Origin: Hyalangium versicolor
GTDB lineage: Bacteria > Myxococcota > Myxococcia > Myxococcales > Myxococcaceae
DNA: 64,000 bases
Assembly: GCF_020103695.1 (NCBI RefSeq)
Contig: NZ_JAHXBF010000037.1
Coordinates: forward strand, 1 to 64,000
Reading direction: 5' to 3'
A program made the position numbers and the translations under genes. The notes beneath the pieces are model-generated. The model did not search any database and was not told where the DNA came from. It was given only the letters and a program-made list of their open reading frames with translations. Position 1 is the first letter of the stretch; every line of letters starts with the position of its first letter. Below are positions 35,375 to 44,342 of the stretch, one piece after another.

Positions 35375-35509
35375 CTCGCGACACAACTCTTTGTAAAGAG
35401 ATTCGACAATCTCTCTCTTGAGAGCTATTGAGCGTTTCGAGCGTTCTCACGCTTGATTCACCAAGTCTCACCCACACATTCACATACCCAGTAAGGAGTT
35501 CCCCCCAAC

Positions 35510-36016
35510 ATGTCTGTCGACAAAGCGTTTCGGGAGATGATTCGCAACGAGATCGAGGTCCAACTCAAGCCCCTGCGCGCGGTGATTTCGCGGCTGGAGG
35601 CCGGCACGTCGGACCTGGACGCGTTGCGGGATGTAGCAGAGCGTCTGGCCCCCGTGGCCCAGGCGATGGCGCCGCTGTTTGGCGCTCCGGCGGCGAAGCC
35701 CATCAAGCGGGGCCCCGGCCGGCCGGCGAAGGCGGCCGCGCAGCCTGTCAGCACGGGCGGCAAGCGCCGTGGCCGCAAGCCGGCGTCGGATGGTTCGCGT
35801 GAATGCGCAATCATCGGCTGCGGCTCGCCGAGCCGCACCAAGGGCTACTGCGCCGCGCACTACCAGAAGCTTCGCATGCTGACGAAGACGAACCGTCGGC
35901 CCTCCGCGTGGGTGGACTACGCGCCGCCCAACAGCGTGGAGGACATCCGTCTTCCCCGTGGCCGCGCCGCCGCCAAGGCGCTGGCCCAGGCGGCTCAGGG
36001 CGGCAGCTCAACCTGA
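35510..36016 (+). CDS. AT-hook protein with a Cys/His knuckle
   Basis: The product has 168 residues with a clear ribosome-binding site (TAAGGAGT, 12 bases upstream). An N-terminal helical part (FREMIRNEIEVQLKPLRAVI) precedes two AT-hook-like blocks, KRGPGRPAK and KRRGRKPAS. Then comes CAIIGCGSPSRTKGYCAAHY, whose C-x4-C...C-x2-H spacing suggests a zinc knuckle. It is likely a chromosome-binding protein. I know of similar annotated proteins in myxobacteria without a defined role. The upstream gap 35375-35509 has an AGATT-cgac-AATCT hairpin. Confidence 0.8.
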   Translation: MSVDKAFREMIRNEIEVQLKPLRAVISRLEAGTSDLDALRDVAERLAPVAQAMAPLFGAPAAKPIKRGPGRPAKAAAQPVSTGGKRRGRKPASDGSRECAIIGCGSPSRTKGYCAAHYQKLRMLTKTNRRPSAWVDYAPPNSVEDIRLPRGRAAAKALAQAAQGGSST

Positions 36017-36040
36017 TACGTCTGTCGCGATTTACGAAAC

Positions 36041-36116
36041 GTTGAGACAGTTCCCCGCCGGACAACGGCCCTTGTCCACCCCACCGGGGGGGTGAGGTAC
36101 GGCGGACTGTCTCAAC
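36041..36116 (+). ncRNA. Three-way-junction-like structured element
   Basis: The outer arms GTTGAGACAGT..CCGCC and GGCGGACTGTCTCAAC pair over 16 bp with one 3-base bulge. Inside are two hairpins: GGACAA-cggccc-TTGTCC (36060-36077) and a GC-rich stem ACCCC/GGGGT (36078-36093). The 76 bases fold as a compact branched unit between the AT-hook gene and kynA. It could be a leader RNA, a transcript end or a mobile hairpin element; the sequence does not decide this. Confidence 0.45.
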
Positions 36117-36210
36117 CACACGAGGCCAGGGTCGCCACGGTTTCACGCCGGGCACCCTGGCCTCTGTCTTTTCGCCCCACGCCCATTGCGCCGGGAGGGC
36201 TCCTGGGGGC

Positions 36211-37089
36211 ATGAATGCTCCCCTCATGAACAAGCGCGAAATGGAGCCCGGCATCCTCACGGAGCTCGCCGGCCATACCACTTACGGAGAATATCTGCAG
36301 TTGGATCGCCTGCTGGCCACGCAGGTGCCGCGCTCCCAGCCGCCCCACCATGACGAGATGCTGTTCATCATCCAGCATCAGACGAGCGAGCTGTGGATGA
36401 AGCTGCTCATCCACGAGCTGACGGCGTGCATCCGCTATGTGCAGTCCGACAAGCTGGAGCCCTCCTTCAAGAGCTTCTCCCGGGTGGGCCACATCCAGCG
36501 CATGCTCTTCGAGCAATGGAGCGTGCTGGAAACGCTGACACCCAACGAGTACCTGGAATTCCGCGCTGCCCTGGGACACGCCTCGGGCTTCCAGAGCTTC
36601 CAGTACCACGCCGTGGAGATGCTGCTGGGCATGAAGGAGCCCAAGGTGCTGGGGCCCTTCAAGCACGTGCCCGCCCAGTATGCGGAGCTGGAGCGGATGC
36701 TCGAGTCTCCCAGCCTCTATGATGAGTTCCTCCGGCACCTGGCCCGCGTGGGCCACCCCGTCCCCGCCGACCGCGTGCAACGCGACTGGCGCCTGCCCTA
36801 TGAGCGCAGCGAGCAGGTGATGGAGGTGTTCCGTCGCATCTACGAGAACACCGAGAAGCACTGGGATGCCTATGAGATGTGCGAGAAGCTGGTGGACACC
36901 GAGGAGCGCTTTCAGCTCTGGCGCTACCGCCACATGATGACGGTGATGCGCATCATTGGTTTCAAGCAGGGCACCGGGGGCTCCTCGGGTGTCACGTTCC
37001 TGCGCCGGGCGCTGGATACTCGTTTCTTCCCGGAATTGTGGGATGTGCGTACGGAGCTGTCGCCGCCCCAGACCCGGCGGACCCCGTAG
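36211..37089 (+). CDS. kynA: Tryptophan 2,3-dioxygenase
   Basis: This haem enzyme opens tryptophan to N-formylkynurenine, the first step of tryptophan breakdown. The 292-residue product begins MNAPLMNKREMEPGILTELA and contains HTTYGEYLQLDRLL, FIIQHQTSELWMKL, the ASGFQSFQYH block and RHMMTVMRIIGFKQGTGGSS, all diagnostic of the family. It is a stand-alone gene with the branched structure 95 bases upstream. No other kyn gene is adjacent. Confidence 0.95.
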   Translation: MNAPLMNKREMEPGILTELAGHTTYGEYLQLDRLLATQVPRSQPPHHDEMLFIIQHQTSELWMKLLIHELTACIRYVQSDKLEPSFKSFSRVGHIQRMLFEQWSVLETLTPNEYLEFRAALGHASGFQSFQYHAVEMLLGMKEPKVLGPFKHVPAQYAELERMLESPSLYDEFLRHLARVGHPVPADRVQRDWRLPYERSEQVMEVFRRIYENTEKHWDAYEMCEKLVDTEERFQLWRYRHMMTVMRIIGFKQGTGGSSGVTFLRRALDTRFFPELWDVRTELSPPQTRRTP

Positions 37090-37193
37090 CATTTTTCATC
37101 CATGCATTAGAAAGACGCACTCCGGAAGGCGGGAGGGGTGCCATGCATTCAGGCCGATAGGCGAGACGGGCCCTAGTTTGAGAGGTTGAAAAC

Positions 37194-37208
37194 CCTTTCA
37201 TCGAAAGG
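37194..37208 (+). promoter_or_regulatory. Hairpin covering the ribosome-binding site
   Basis: CCTTTC-atc-GAAAGG forms a 6-bp stem that pairs with part of AAAGGAG, the ribosome-binding site (37204-37210) of the gene at 37217. It could lower translation of that gene. This is inferred from base pairing only. Confidence 0.4.
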
Positions 37209-37216
37209 AGCCCATC

Positions 37217-37390
37217 ATGGCCGAGCATGAGAACCCTCGTCCGGAGCCGCGGTTGCCGGAGGATGAGGAGCGCATCAAACGTCAGGCGGGAGAGAGGCCC
37301 GTCCCCACGCCGGGGCACATCGGCAACCTGCCGGATGATGCGCCGGGGCCTGGCAAGCCTGTCGTCTTCCCGCCACGTGAGCCGGAGTGA
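37217..37390 (+). CDS. 57-residue Pro/Glu-rich small protein
   Basis: The ATG at 37217 is 6 bases after AAAGGAG, the clearest ribosome-binding site in this region. The product is highly charged and Pro-rich (EHENPRPEPRLPEDEERIKR, GHIGNLPDDAPGPGKPVV). It has no membrane helix or signal peptide and looks disordered. Its stop overlaps a GTG that opens the RMD1-family frame. The function is unknown. The strong start region and codon bias make it a real gene. Confidence 0.75.
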   Translation: MAEHENPRPEPRLPEDEERIKRQAGERPVPTPGHIGNLPDDAPGPGKPVVFPPREPE

Positions 37391-37455
37391 ACACGCGCCG
37401 TGTGACTGGAGATCCACATTCCGTGGGGGGAGTGGGAGTAGACTCCTCGGCCCTT

Positions 37456-38574
37456 ATGTCCGCAGAGCCCCTCATCCTCGAGAAGGCCCACGCTCTCTGC
37501 TACCGCATCTATGACGTCGCGGACGAGATCGACCTGGAGAAGGCACGCCGGGTGCTCGCCCAGGACGCGCGCCGCCTGAAGCTCTCGCGCGAGAACAGCC
37601 AGTACATCCAACTGCCCAACCCGCCCGTGGCCTACGAGCTGGGCCGCCGGGTGCTCGCGCTGCGCGCAGGGCCCGTCACCGTGGACGCCACCGCGCGCCT
37701 GTTCGACCATGGCGCCGTCTCCATCATCCTCGCCGTCCCCATCCCCGAGGGCACCACCTTCGAGCAGCTCGCGGGGGTGGCCGACGAGCTCTATGACAGC
37801 CAGGCCCTGGAGGCGCTCACCGCCGAGCTGTTGGAGGGCGTGCGCAAGACGATCTCTCCCGCCGCCCAGGAGCGGCGCACCTGGGAGCAGAACGAGAGCT
37901 ATACCGTCCTCTTCGTCGAGCGCATCCGTGGCAATCCCCCCGCGGAGGACATCCTCGCCCGGGGAGACCTGGCCCGGCTGCTGCTGGGCGAGGTGGACTC
38001 GCGGCCCCTGTCCCGCGGCGAGAGCGAGGCCGTCACCCAGAACCGCTTCAGCTACTCGGTGGAGGACCTGGTCGTCGTCGATTGGAACAGCGCCTTCGTC
38101 TACGAGCCCTCCGGTTCGCGCGACATCCCGGATCTTCTGGAGATCGCCAACGCCCAGCTCCTGGAGTTCCGCTTCTATGACGAGGTGCTGGATGGGCACA
38201 TCGCCCGCATCCATGATCAGGTGCAGGCGCGGCGGCAGGGAATGGAGGCCCTGTTCCGCAGCCCGTACCGCGACCTGGTGCGCGAGACGCTGTCCACCCT
38301 GGTGGATCTCAATGAGTTCATCGAGCGGGTGGAGAACAGCCTGAAGATCATCGGCGATTTCTATCTGGCCAAGGTCTACGAGGCGGCGGTGAGAAGGCTG
38401 CGCATCCCCGCGTGGCAGGGCTCCGTCACCCGCAAGCACCAGTTGCTGGAGCAGACGTATGGACTGCTCAAGGGCGAGGTGGACACGGCGCGCTCGCTCA
38501 CGCTCGAGGCCACCATCGTCGCCCTCATCATCCTGGAGATCGTCCTGGCGTTCCTGCGCGTCTTCGACCACTGA
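37456..38574 (+). CDS. RMD1/DUF155 family membrane protein
   Basis: The product has 372 residues from the ATG at 37456 (MSAEPLILEKAHALCYRIYD); an in-frame GTG at 37387 would extend it by 23 residues that look unlikely. The DUF155 body includes RFSYSVEDLVVVDWNSAFVY and LLEIANAQLLEFRFYDEVLD. A terminal membrane helix (LTLEATIVALIILEIVLAFL) anchors it at the C-terminus, as in yeast Rmd1. The family function in bacteria is not known. It follows the 57-residue small gene, probably in one transcript. Confidence 0.88.
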   Translation: MSAEPLILEKAHALCYRIYDVADEIDLEKARRVLAQDARRLKLSRENSQYIQLPNPPVAYELGRRVLALRAGPVTVDATARLFDHGAVSIILAVPIPEGTTFEQLAGVADELYDSQALEALTAELLEGVRKTISPAAQERRTWEQNESYTVLFVERIRGNPPAEDILARGDLARLLLGEVDSRPLSRGESEAVTQNRFSYSVEDLVVVDWNSAFVYEPSGSRDIPDLLEIANAQLLEFRFYDEVLDGHIARIHDQVQARRQGMEALFRSPYRDLVRETLSTLVDLNEFIERVENSLKIIGDFYLAKVYEAAVRRLRIPAWQGSVTRKHQLLEQTYGLLKGEVDTARSLTLEATIVALIILEIVLAFLRVFDH

Positions 38575-38703
38575 GGTCACGAAGACCCCCCTCTTAGGGA
38601 CAATGCCCCCGGGGGAATCCGCCGGAGGGATTCGGCAACGGGGGGGCACTCGTGGGAGACTCTCCTCGTTCGGGTCCTTCGGGAGCCGAATGGGGGGAAT
38701 GAC

Positions 38704-41613
38704 ATGTCCGTGCCCGAGAGCAGTCTCGTGGCCGCCGTAGAGCGAATGGCCCGCGCTCTAGAACAGCTCGCTACAGCGCCCTCCGTGCGGGCGGTGCTCG
38801 ACGAGGTGATGCGGTCAGCTCGGGCCACCCTGTTGGCGGATCACGGCTCGGTGAGCTGGGTAGAAGAGGACGGCTCCCTGCGCACTGTCGTCACCCCCGG
38901 GCTTTCCGAGGATGTGGCCACCTCCGTGGCGGTGCTGCTGCTGCGCCAGACGCTGGGGACGGCGGAGGCACCCCAGCCGTATGAGCTGGGGGAGCTGCAC
39001 TCCAGCGCGCTCCTCGCGCCCGAGCCCGCGCTGCGCGAGCGGTTGGATTCGAGGGCGTTGCTGGCCTACCCCGTGTTCCTTGCCGATGGCACCCGGGTGG
39101 GGGTGTTGATGGGCTGGTTTCGTCAGCCCCATGCGCGGGTGCGGGAGGATGAGGTGCAGCGTTTTGCGCTGTACGCGCGGCTGACCGGCATCGCGCTGGC
39201 GAAGGACCGGATGATGGAGGAGGTGCGTGGCGCGGTGGTTCGGGCCCGCGCCGAGGCGGAGCAGGCCGAGGTGCTGCGGCTCAGCCGCTTCCAGGCGGTG
39301 ACGGAGGCCTTTGGCCGGGCCCTCACGCGGACCCAGGTGGCTCGCGCGGTGCTGGATCAGGGGCTGCCCGCGGTGGGCGCGGCGGCGGGCTCCGTGCACA
39401 TGGTGGCTCCAGACGGCCGGGACGTGGAGCTCGTGGCCTCCGTGGGGCTGGCGCCGGAGGTGGAAGCGGGGATCCGGCACCTGCCTCGGGAGGGAAGGAT
39501 GGCCGGGCACGACGTGGCGCGCACCGCGGCGCCGGTGTGGCTGGAGTCTCCCGAGGAGCTGCACGCCCGCTACCCGGAGTTCGCCTCGCGTCCGGGCATG
39601 GACGTCCATCAGTCCTTCGCCTTCCTCCCTTTGCAGGCCGAGGGCAGGGTGATGGGGGTGATCGGTTTCGGTTTCGCCGAGCCGAAGCGCTTCACCGTCC
39701 CCGAGCAGGCCTCCATTCTCGGGCTGGCGCGCCAGTGTGGGCTGGCGCTGGAGCGCGCCCTGCTCTACGAGCGCGAGCACGCGGCACGGCTCCAGGCCGA
39801 GGCCGCCGGGCTGCGCCTGCGGCTGCTCGCGGATGCCAGCATCCTGCTGTCCCGCCCGCTGGACTGGGAGCAGACGGTGGAGGGCGTGGCCCGGTTGGCC
39901 GTGGGCCCCTTCGCTGACCTCTGCATCGTGGACGCGCTCGAGGACGGAGTGGTGCGCCGGCTGGCGGTGCTGCACGTGGATCCGGCTCGCGCGGATCTCG
40001 CCCACCAGTTGAAGAGCTCCCCTCCCGATCCGGAGCGCTCCATCATCTCGGAGGTGCTGCGGACGGCGGACTCCCATTTCACGCCCCGGGTGACTCCGGA
40101 CATGGTGAGCCAGCGGATCGCCGACCCGCGCGTCCGGAAGGTGGTGCGCGAGCTGGGCATCCACTCCTTCATCGCCACTCCGCTCATCACGCGGGAGCGG
40201 ACGCTGGGGGTGCTCACCTTCGTCCGGGGGCAGGAGAACGCGCCCTATACCCTGGAGGATGTGTCGCTGGCCGAGGAGCTGGCCCGGCGCGCGGCCCTCG
40301 CCATGGACAACGCGCGGCTGTTCCGCGCCATGCGCGCCGCCGAGGAGGAGAGCCGCCAGAGCGCCACGCGGCTGCACCTGCTGGTGCGCGTCAGCCAGCT
40401 CGTCGCCGAGGCGGGGCTGAACCTGGGCCAGGTGCTGGAGGTGCTCGTCCGCGAGGTGGCCGAGGCCATCGGGGATGGGTGCATCCTCCAGCTCGTCTCC
40501 GAGGACGGGCATTGGCTGGAACCCGCCGCCGTGCACCACCCGCAGCCCGAGGGCCGCAAGCTGCTGGAGCAGGCCGTCGTCGCCCGGCGCATGCGCGTGG
40601 GCGAGGGGCTCCAGGGGGCCGCCACCTCCACGGGGCAGACGATCATCTTGAGCACCCTGCAGGCGCAGACGCTGGATGACAGCGGGCCGGAGGCGGCGCT
40701 GCGAGCCTACCTCCAGAGCTACGGGCCGCAGTGCGCCATGGTCGTGGCGCTGGTGGCGCATGGGCACGCGTGCGGCAGCCTCCTGGTGCTGCGCGCGGCC
40801 CGGGGGCGGCCCTACGGGCGGGATGATCAGATGTTGCTGGAGAGCATCGCCAACCGGGCGGCGCTCGCCATCGAGGACGCGCGGCTGTATGGCGCGGCGC
40901 TCCAGGCCTTGCGGCAGCGGGACGACTTCCTCTCCGTGGCCGGCCACGAGCTGAAGAATCCGCTCAACGCGCTGCAGCTCCAACTGCGCGTGCTGGCGCG
41001 CAAGGTGCGCGAGGACAAGCTCTCCGAGAGCATGGTCGAGCGCACGGACCGGGTGGCCCGCACCGGCGAGCGGCTGGGGCTGCTCATCGAGGATCTGCTG
41101 GACATGTCACGCATCAGCGCGGGGCAGCTGCGGCTGCAGCGCTCCGAGGTGGATCTCTCCGCGCTGGCTCGGGACGGCATCAACCGCATGGCCGAGGAGC
41201 TGGCCCGGGTCGGCTGCGAGGTGCGGGTGGAGGCCGAGCAGCCCGTGATGGGCTCCTGGGACAAGCTCCGGCTGGAGCAGGTGGTGATGAACCTGCTGTC
41301 CAACGCGGCCAAGTATGGCCATGGCCGCCCGGTGCGGGTGCGCGTGGAGGCTGCTCCGGCGGGCCTGGCGCGGCTGTCCGTCCGAGACTGCGGCTATGGC
41401 ATTGCCCCCGAGGACCACGAGCGCATCTTCCAGCGCTTTCAGCGCGCCGACGCCACGCGCCACATCCAGGGCCTGGGCCTGGGGCTGTGGATCTGCCGGC
41501 AGATCGCCGAGTCCCATGGGGGCACACTGCGCGTGGAGAGCGTGCTGGGCGAGGGGTCCACCTTCTTCCTGGAGTTGCCGCGCACGGTGCCCGAGGCCCC
41601 AGCCGTTCCTTGA
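38704..41613 (+). CDS. Multi-GAF sensor histidine kinase
   Basis: This 969-residue protein lacks a membrane segment. Three or four GAF-type sensor domains fill the first 730 residues; one reads HSFIATPLITRERTLGVLTF and another VDICILQ-like regions near residue 590. The kinase core has DFLSVAGHELKNPLNAL with the phospho-acceptor His (near 748), and NLLSNAAKYG, RDCGYGIAPEDHERIFQRFQ and GLGLGLWICRQIAESHGG in the ATPase. No response regulator is adjacent, so it is an orphan kinase. It is preceded by a 129-bp gap. Confidence 0.92.
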   Translation: MSVPESSLVAAVERMARALEQLATAPSVRAVLDEVMRSARATLLADHGSVSWVEEDGSLRTVVTPGLSEDVATSVAVLLLRQTLGTAEAPQPYELGELHSSALLAPEPALRERLDSRALLAYPVFLADGTRVGVLMGWFRQPHARVREDEVQRFALYARLTGIALAKDRMMEEVRGAVVRARAEAEQAEVLRLSRFQAVTEAFGRALTRTQVARAVLDQGLPAVGAAAGSVHMVAPDGRDVELVASVGLAPEVEAGIRHLPREGRMAGHDVARTAAPVWLESPEELHARYPEFASRPGMDVHQSFAFLPLQAEGRVMGVIGFGFAEPKRFTVPEQASILGLARQCGLALERALLYEREHAARLQAEAAGLRLRLLADASILLSRPLDWEQTVEGVARLAVGPFADLCIVDALEDGVVRRLAVLHVDPARADLAHQLKSSPPDPERSIISEVLRTADSHFTPRVTPDMVSQRIADPRVRKVVRELGIHSFIATPLITRERTLGVLTFVRGQENAPYTLEDVSLAEELARRAALAMDNARLFRAMRAAEEESRQSATRLHLLVRVSQLVAEAGLNLGQVLEVLVREVAEAIGDGCILQLVSEDGHWLEPAAVHHPQPEGRKLLEQAVVARRMRVGEGLQGAATSTGQTIILSTLQAQTLDDSGPEAALRAYLQSYGPQCAMVVALVAHGHACGSLLVLRAARGRPYGRDDQMLLESIANRAALAIEDARLYGAALQALRQRDDFLSVAGHELKNPLNALQLQLRVLARKVREDKLSESMVERTDRVARTGERLGLLIEDLLDMSRISAGQLRLQRSEVDLSALARDGINRMAEELARVGCEVRVEAEQPVMGSWDKLRLEQVVMNLLSNAAKYGHGRPVRVRVEAAPAGLARLSVRDCGYGIAPEDHERIFQRFQRADATRHIQGLGLGLWICRQIAESHGGTLRVESVLGEGSTFFLELPRTVPEAPAVP

Positions 41614-41826
41614 GGCCCGCCTCTGTTCGGAAGATGACGCGCAGCGGCGCTGACTCAACCCGTTGGGGCGGGGGGAGACAAAGAACCCCGGCGCGTAACA
41701 AACGAGGTTTTTCTCTGGACGTTTGACGAATCCTCGACTTGTGTGCGCGCCCTGGTATGGACCGGGAGCAGCCCCCAGTCCGTAGAGCACCCCAACGCCA
41801 TCGATGCTGCCCAGATGGATGATCGC

Positions 41827-43731
41827 ATGAACCGACCCACCACTTCCTCGACGCGCACGGGCACACCTGCCCGCCTGAGTCTTCTCGCCGCGCTGGTGCT
41901 GAGCACCGGCGCCCTGGCCCAGCCCGCGGGGCTGCCCGAGTTCGAAGTCGAGCGCCTGGAGTTCAACCCCAGCGGCGCTGGCTCGCTGCTCATCAACTCC
42001 GGCCAGATTCTGCCGGGGGGCTCCTACCGCCTGGCGCTGATCGGCCACTACGAGAACAAGCCCCTGACGCCGGAGCTGATCGACGCGACGCAGGAGAGCG
42101 GCTTCCGGGAAGTGAACCTGGTGGCGCACCGCACCACCGCTCACCTGGTGGGCGCCTACGGCCTGGGTGACAAGCTGGAGGTGGGCCTGCAGGTTCCCCT
42201 CATCATCAGCCAGGAGCAGGGCCGGGTGACGGACACGCCCTTTGGCGCTCCCGAGGGCGGCTTCAAGCTGGGCACGCCGATCGCCAACCTGAACATGAGC
42301 CTGTTCAACCAGTCCGAGAGCATCCCGGTGGACGTGGGCGTGGGCGTGAGCGTGGGCTTCCCCCTGGGCAGCCCGGACTCGCTGGCGCGCGAGAACTCGC
42401 TGCGCGCCATCCCGCGCCTCACGGTGGGCCGTGAGACGGACGGCCTGCGCGCCGGCTTCGAGCTGGGTGCGGATCTGCGCCCCCGCGTGTCCATTGGCGA
42501 GGGCGACAACGCCGAGGCCTACAACCGGGTGCGCCTGGGCGCCTCCGTGTCCTCCGTGGGCGAGGGCGTGCGCTACGAGGCGGACATCCTCCTGTGGATC
42601 CCCACGGGCCACGAGTTCCTCACCGCCGAGACGCTGGTGGGCGTGCGCAGCCCGCTCTCCAATGACGTCGAGGTGTTCGCCCTGGGCGGCGCCGGCTTCG
42701 GCGACACGCTGGGCAACCCGAACTTCCGCTTCATCCTCGGCGCGGCCTACGGCGGCATGCCGCCGCGCTGCGTGGCCGGTGGCAAGCACACCCCGCAGCA
42801 GTGCCCGGACCTGGATGACGACAACGACAACGTGAAGAACAAGGACGACGCCTGCCCCACCGACGGCGGCAAGGTGGACGTCAAGGGCTGCCCCATCAAG
42901 GATCAGGACAAGGACGGCGTCGAGGACAGCGCCGACAAGTGCCCCACCACCGCGGGCGCGGAGTCCGCTCAGGGCTGCCCGGATCAGGACGGCGACGGCG
43001 TGCAGGACTCGTCCGACAAGTGCCCGACGCTCAAGGGCCCGGCCGACCGCAACGGCTGCCCGGACACGGATGGCGATGGCCTGGATGACTCGGCCGACAA
43101 GTGCCCGAGCGAGGCCGGCCCGGTGGACCGCCAGGGCTGCCCGGCGAAGGACTCGGACAAGGACGGCATCCTGGATGAGCAGGACAGCTGCCCGACCGAG
43201 GCCGGTATCCCCGAGCTGAAGGGCTGCCCGGCGAAGGACTCGGACAACGACACGGTGGCCGACCACCTGGACAACTGCCCCACCGAGGCCGGTCCCGCCG
43301 ACAACCAGGGCTGCCCCGCCAAGCAGAAGCAGCTCATCGTCATCAAGCAGGACCGCATCGACATCAAGGACAAGGTGTACTTCGACTCCGGCAAGGCCAC
43401 CATCCAGGCGCGCTCCAACGCCCTGCTGGACCAGATGGCCAAGGTGCTCGTCGCGCACCCGGAGATCCAGAAGATCACCATCGAGGGCCACACGGACAAC
43501 AGCGGCCCGGCGGACCTCAACCGCACCCTGTCGCAGCAGCGCGCGGAGGCGGTGCGTGACTACCTGACCAAGAAGGGCGTGCCCGCCGAGCGTCTGGATG
43601 CCAAGGGCTTCGGTCCGGACCGCCCGGTGCAGCCGAACACCACCGCCGAGGGCCGCACGGCCAACCGCCGCGTCGAGTTCATCACCCGCTACGCGGATGA
43701 TGGCCAGACGCAGCCGGCGCCCCAGCAGTAG
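41827..43731 (+). CDS. OmpA-family protein with thrombospondin type 3 repeats, copy 1
   Basis: The product has 634 residues from the ATG at 41827; an upstream ATG at 41815 adds four. A signal peptide (ARLSLLAALVLSTGALA) leads to an N-terminal barrel-like domain (about 35-310). Calcium-binding thrombospondin-3 repeats follow (CPDLDDDNDN, KDQDKDGVEDSADKCP, DTDGDGLDDSADKCP; about 320-500). The OmpA peptidoglycan-binding domain is at the C-terminus (VYFDSGKATIQARS, IEGHTDNSGPADL, NRRVEF). It is an outer-membrane protein that ties to the cell wall. A paralogue follows at 44343. A terminator lies after the stop. Confidence 0.92.
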   Translation: MNRPTTSSTRTGTPARLSLLAALVLSTGALAQPAGLPEFEVERLEFNPSGAGSLLINSGQILPGGSYRLALIGHYENKPLTPELIDATQESGFREVNLVAHRTTAHLVGAYGLGDKLEVGLQVPLIISQEQGRVTDTPFGAPEGGFKLGTPIANLNMSLFNQSESIPVDVGVGVSVGFPLGSPDSLARENSLRAIPRLTVGRETDGLRAGFELGADLRPRVSIGEGDNAEAYNRVRLGASVSSVGEGVRYEADILLWIPTGHEFLTAETLVGVRSPLSNDVEVFALGGAGFGDTLGNPNFRFILGAAYGGMPPRCVAGGKHTPQQCPDLDDDNDNVKNKDDACPTDGGKVDVKGCPIKDQDKDGVEDSADKCPTTAGAESAQGCPDQDGDGVQDSSDKCPTLKGPADRNGCPDTDGDGLDDSADKCPSEAGPVDRQGCPAKDSDKDGILDEQDSCPTEAGIPELKGCPAKDSDNDTVADHLDNCPTEAGPADNQGCPAKQKQLIVIKQDRIDIKDKVYFDSGKATIQARSNALLDQMAKVLVAHPEIQKITIEGHTDNSGPADLNRTLSQQRAEAVRDYLTKKGVPAERLDAKGFGPDRPVQPNTTAEGRTANRRVEFITRYADDGQTQPAPQQ

Positions 43732-43761
43732 CCATCCTTAGAGAAAAGTAGAAGTGCAGAA

Positions 43762-43812
43762 GGGCCGAGGCACCGTGCCACTCCGTGGCGGGACCTCGGC
43801 CCTTTCGTTTTC
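43762..43812 (+). terminator. Intrinsic terminator after OmpA copy 1
   Basis: GGGCCGAGG (43762-43770) pairs with CCTCGGCCC (43794-43802), enclosing a smaller hairpin, and TTTCGTTTTCTC follows. It ends the first OmpA transcript, so the second copy is separately transcribed. Confidence 0.8.
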
Positions 43813-44342
43813 TCGAAGGGATGTGGCGCTGCGCGTGCTCGCTGGCCTGCTGCTTCAGGATGCGAGCAAGGGAATGGCGCCCGGCCTCACCTTGTGGCGA
43901 AACGCAGCAGGCTCTTGAATGCGCCGCCCAAGTGACCGCTTCGACTGATCATTCCCGGGGACGCGCAGTTGTTGCGGAACGCCACGGCGCGGAGCGCTAC
44001 CACGCAATTCGCCACGCCTCGCGGAGGCCTGAGTGCAGACATCTCGTGGACTTACGGGCACGCGAGAGCGTGGCACTCGCGTTGCTACATCGGACTTTGG
44101 GGAAGCACACTCCCTGTAGCAGCTTCGTGAATCTCCGAGTGTCAATCCCTCTCGCGGCTTGGGCGGGGGGGGATCCACGAAGGCCGAGAAATGGAAAGTA
44201 GCTTCCGGACCATTAACACTGCCCCGCAGGTATCCCTCTACCCCGGGCACTCGCTCGCGGATCAGCGTCGGTTGGCGCTGGTTTCGTGCGAGCGGTGCCC
44301 TCCTCTCGTTCAATCCCGGTCTCTCGCAGGAAAGACGACGAC
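43813..44342. other. 530-bp gap between the OmpA paralogues
   Basis: I see no gene, tRNA or repeat here. Open frames on both strands lack a ribosome-binding site and have unlikely composition. It presumably holds the promoter of the second OmpA gene. A ribosome-binding site (AGGAAAG, 12 bases from the ATG) lies at its right end. Confidence 0.6.

Noticed and set aside
43813-44342. Frames of 138 and 198 codons in the gap between the OmpA genes
   Set aside because: They have no ribosome-binding site, poor codon bias and overlap each other on opposite strands.
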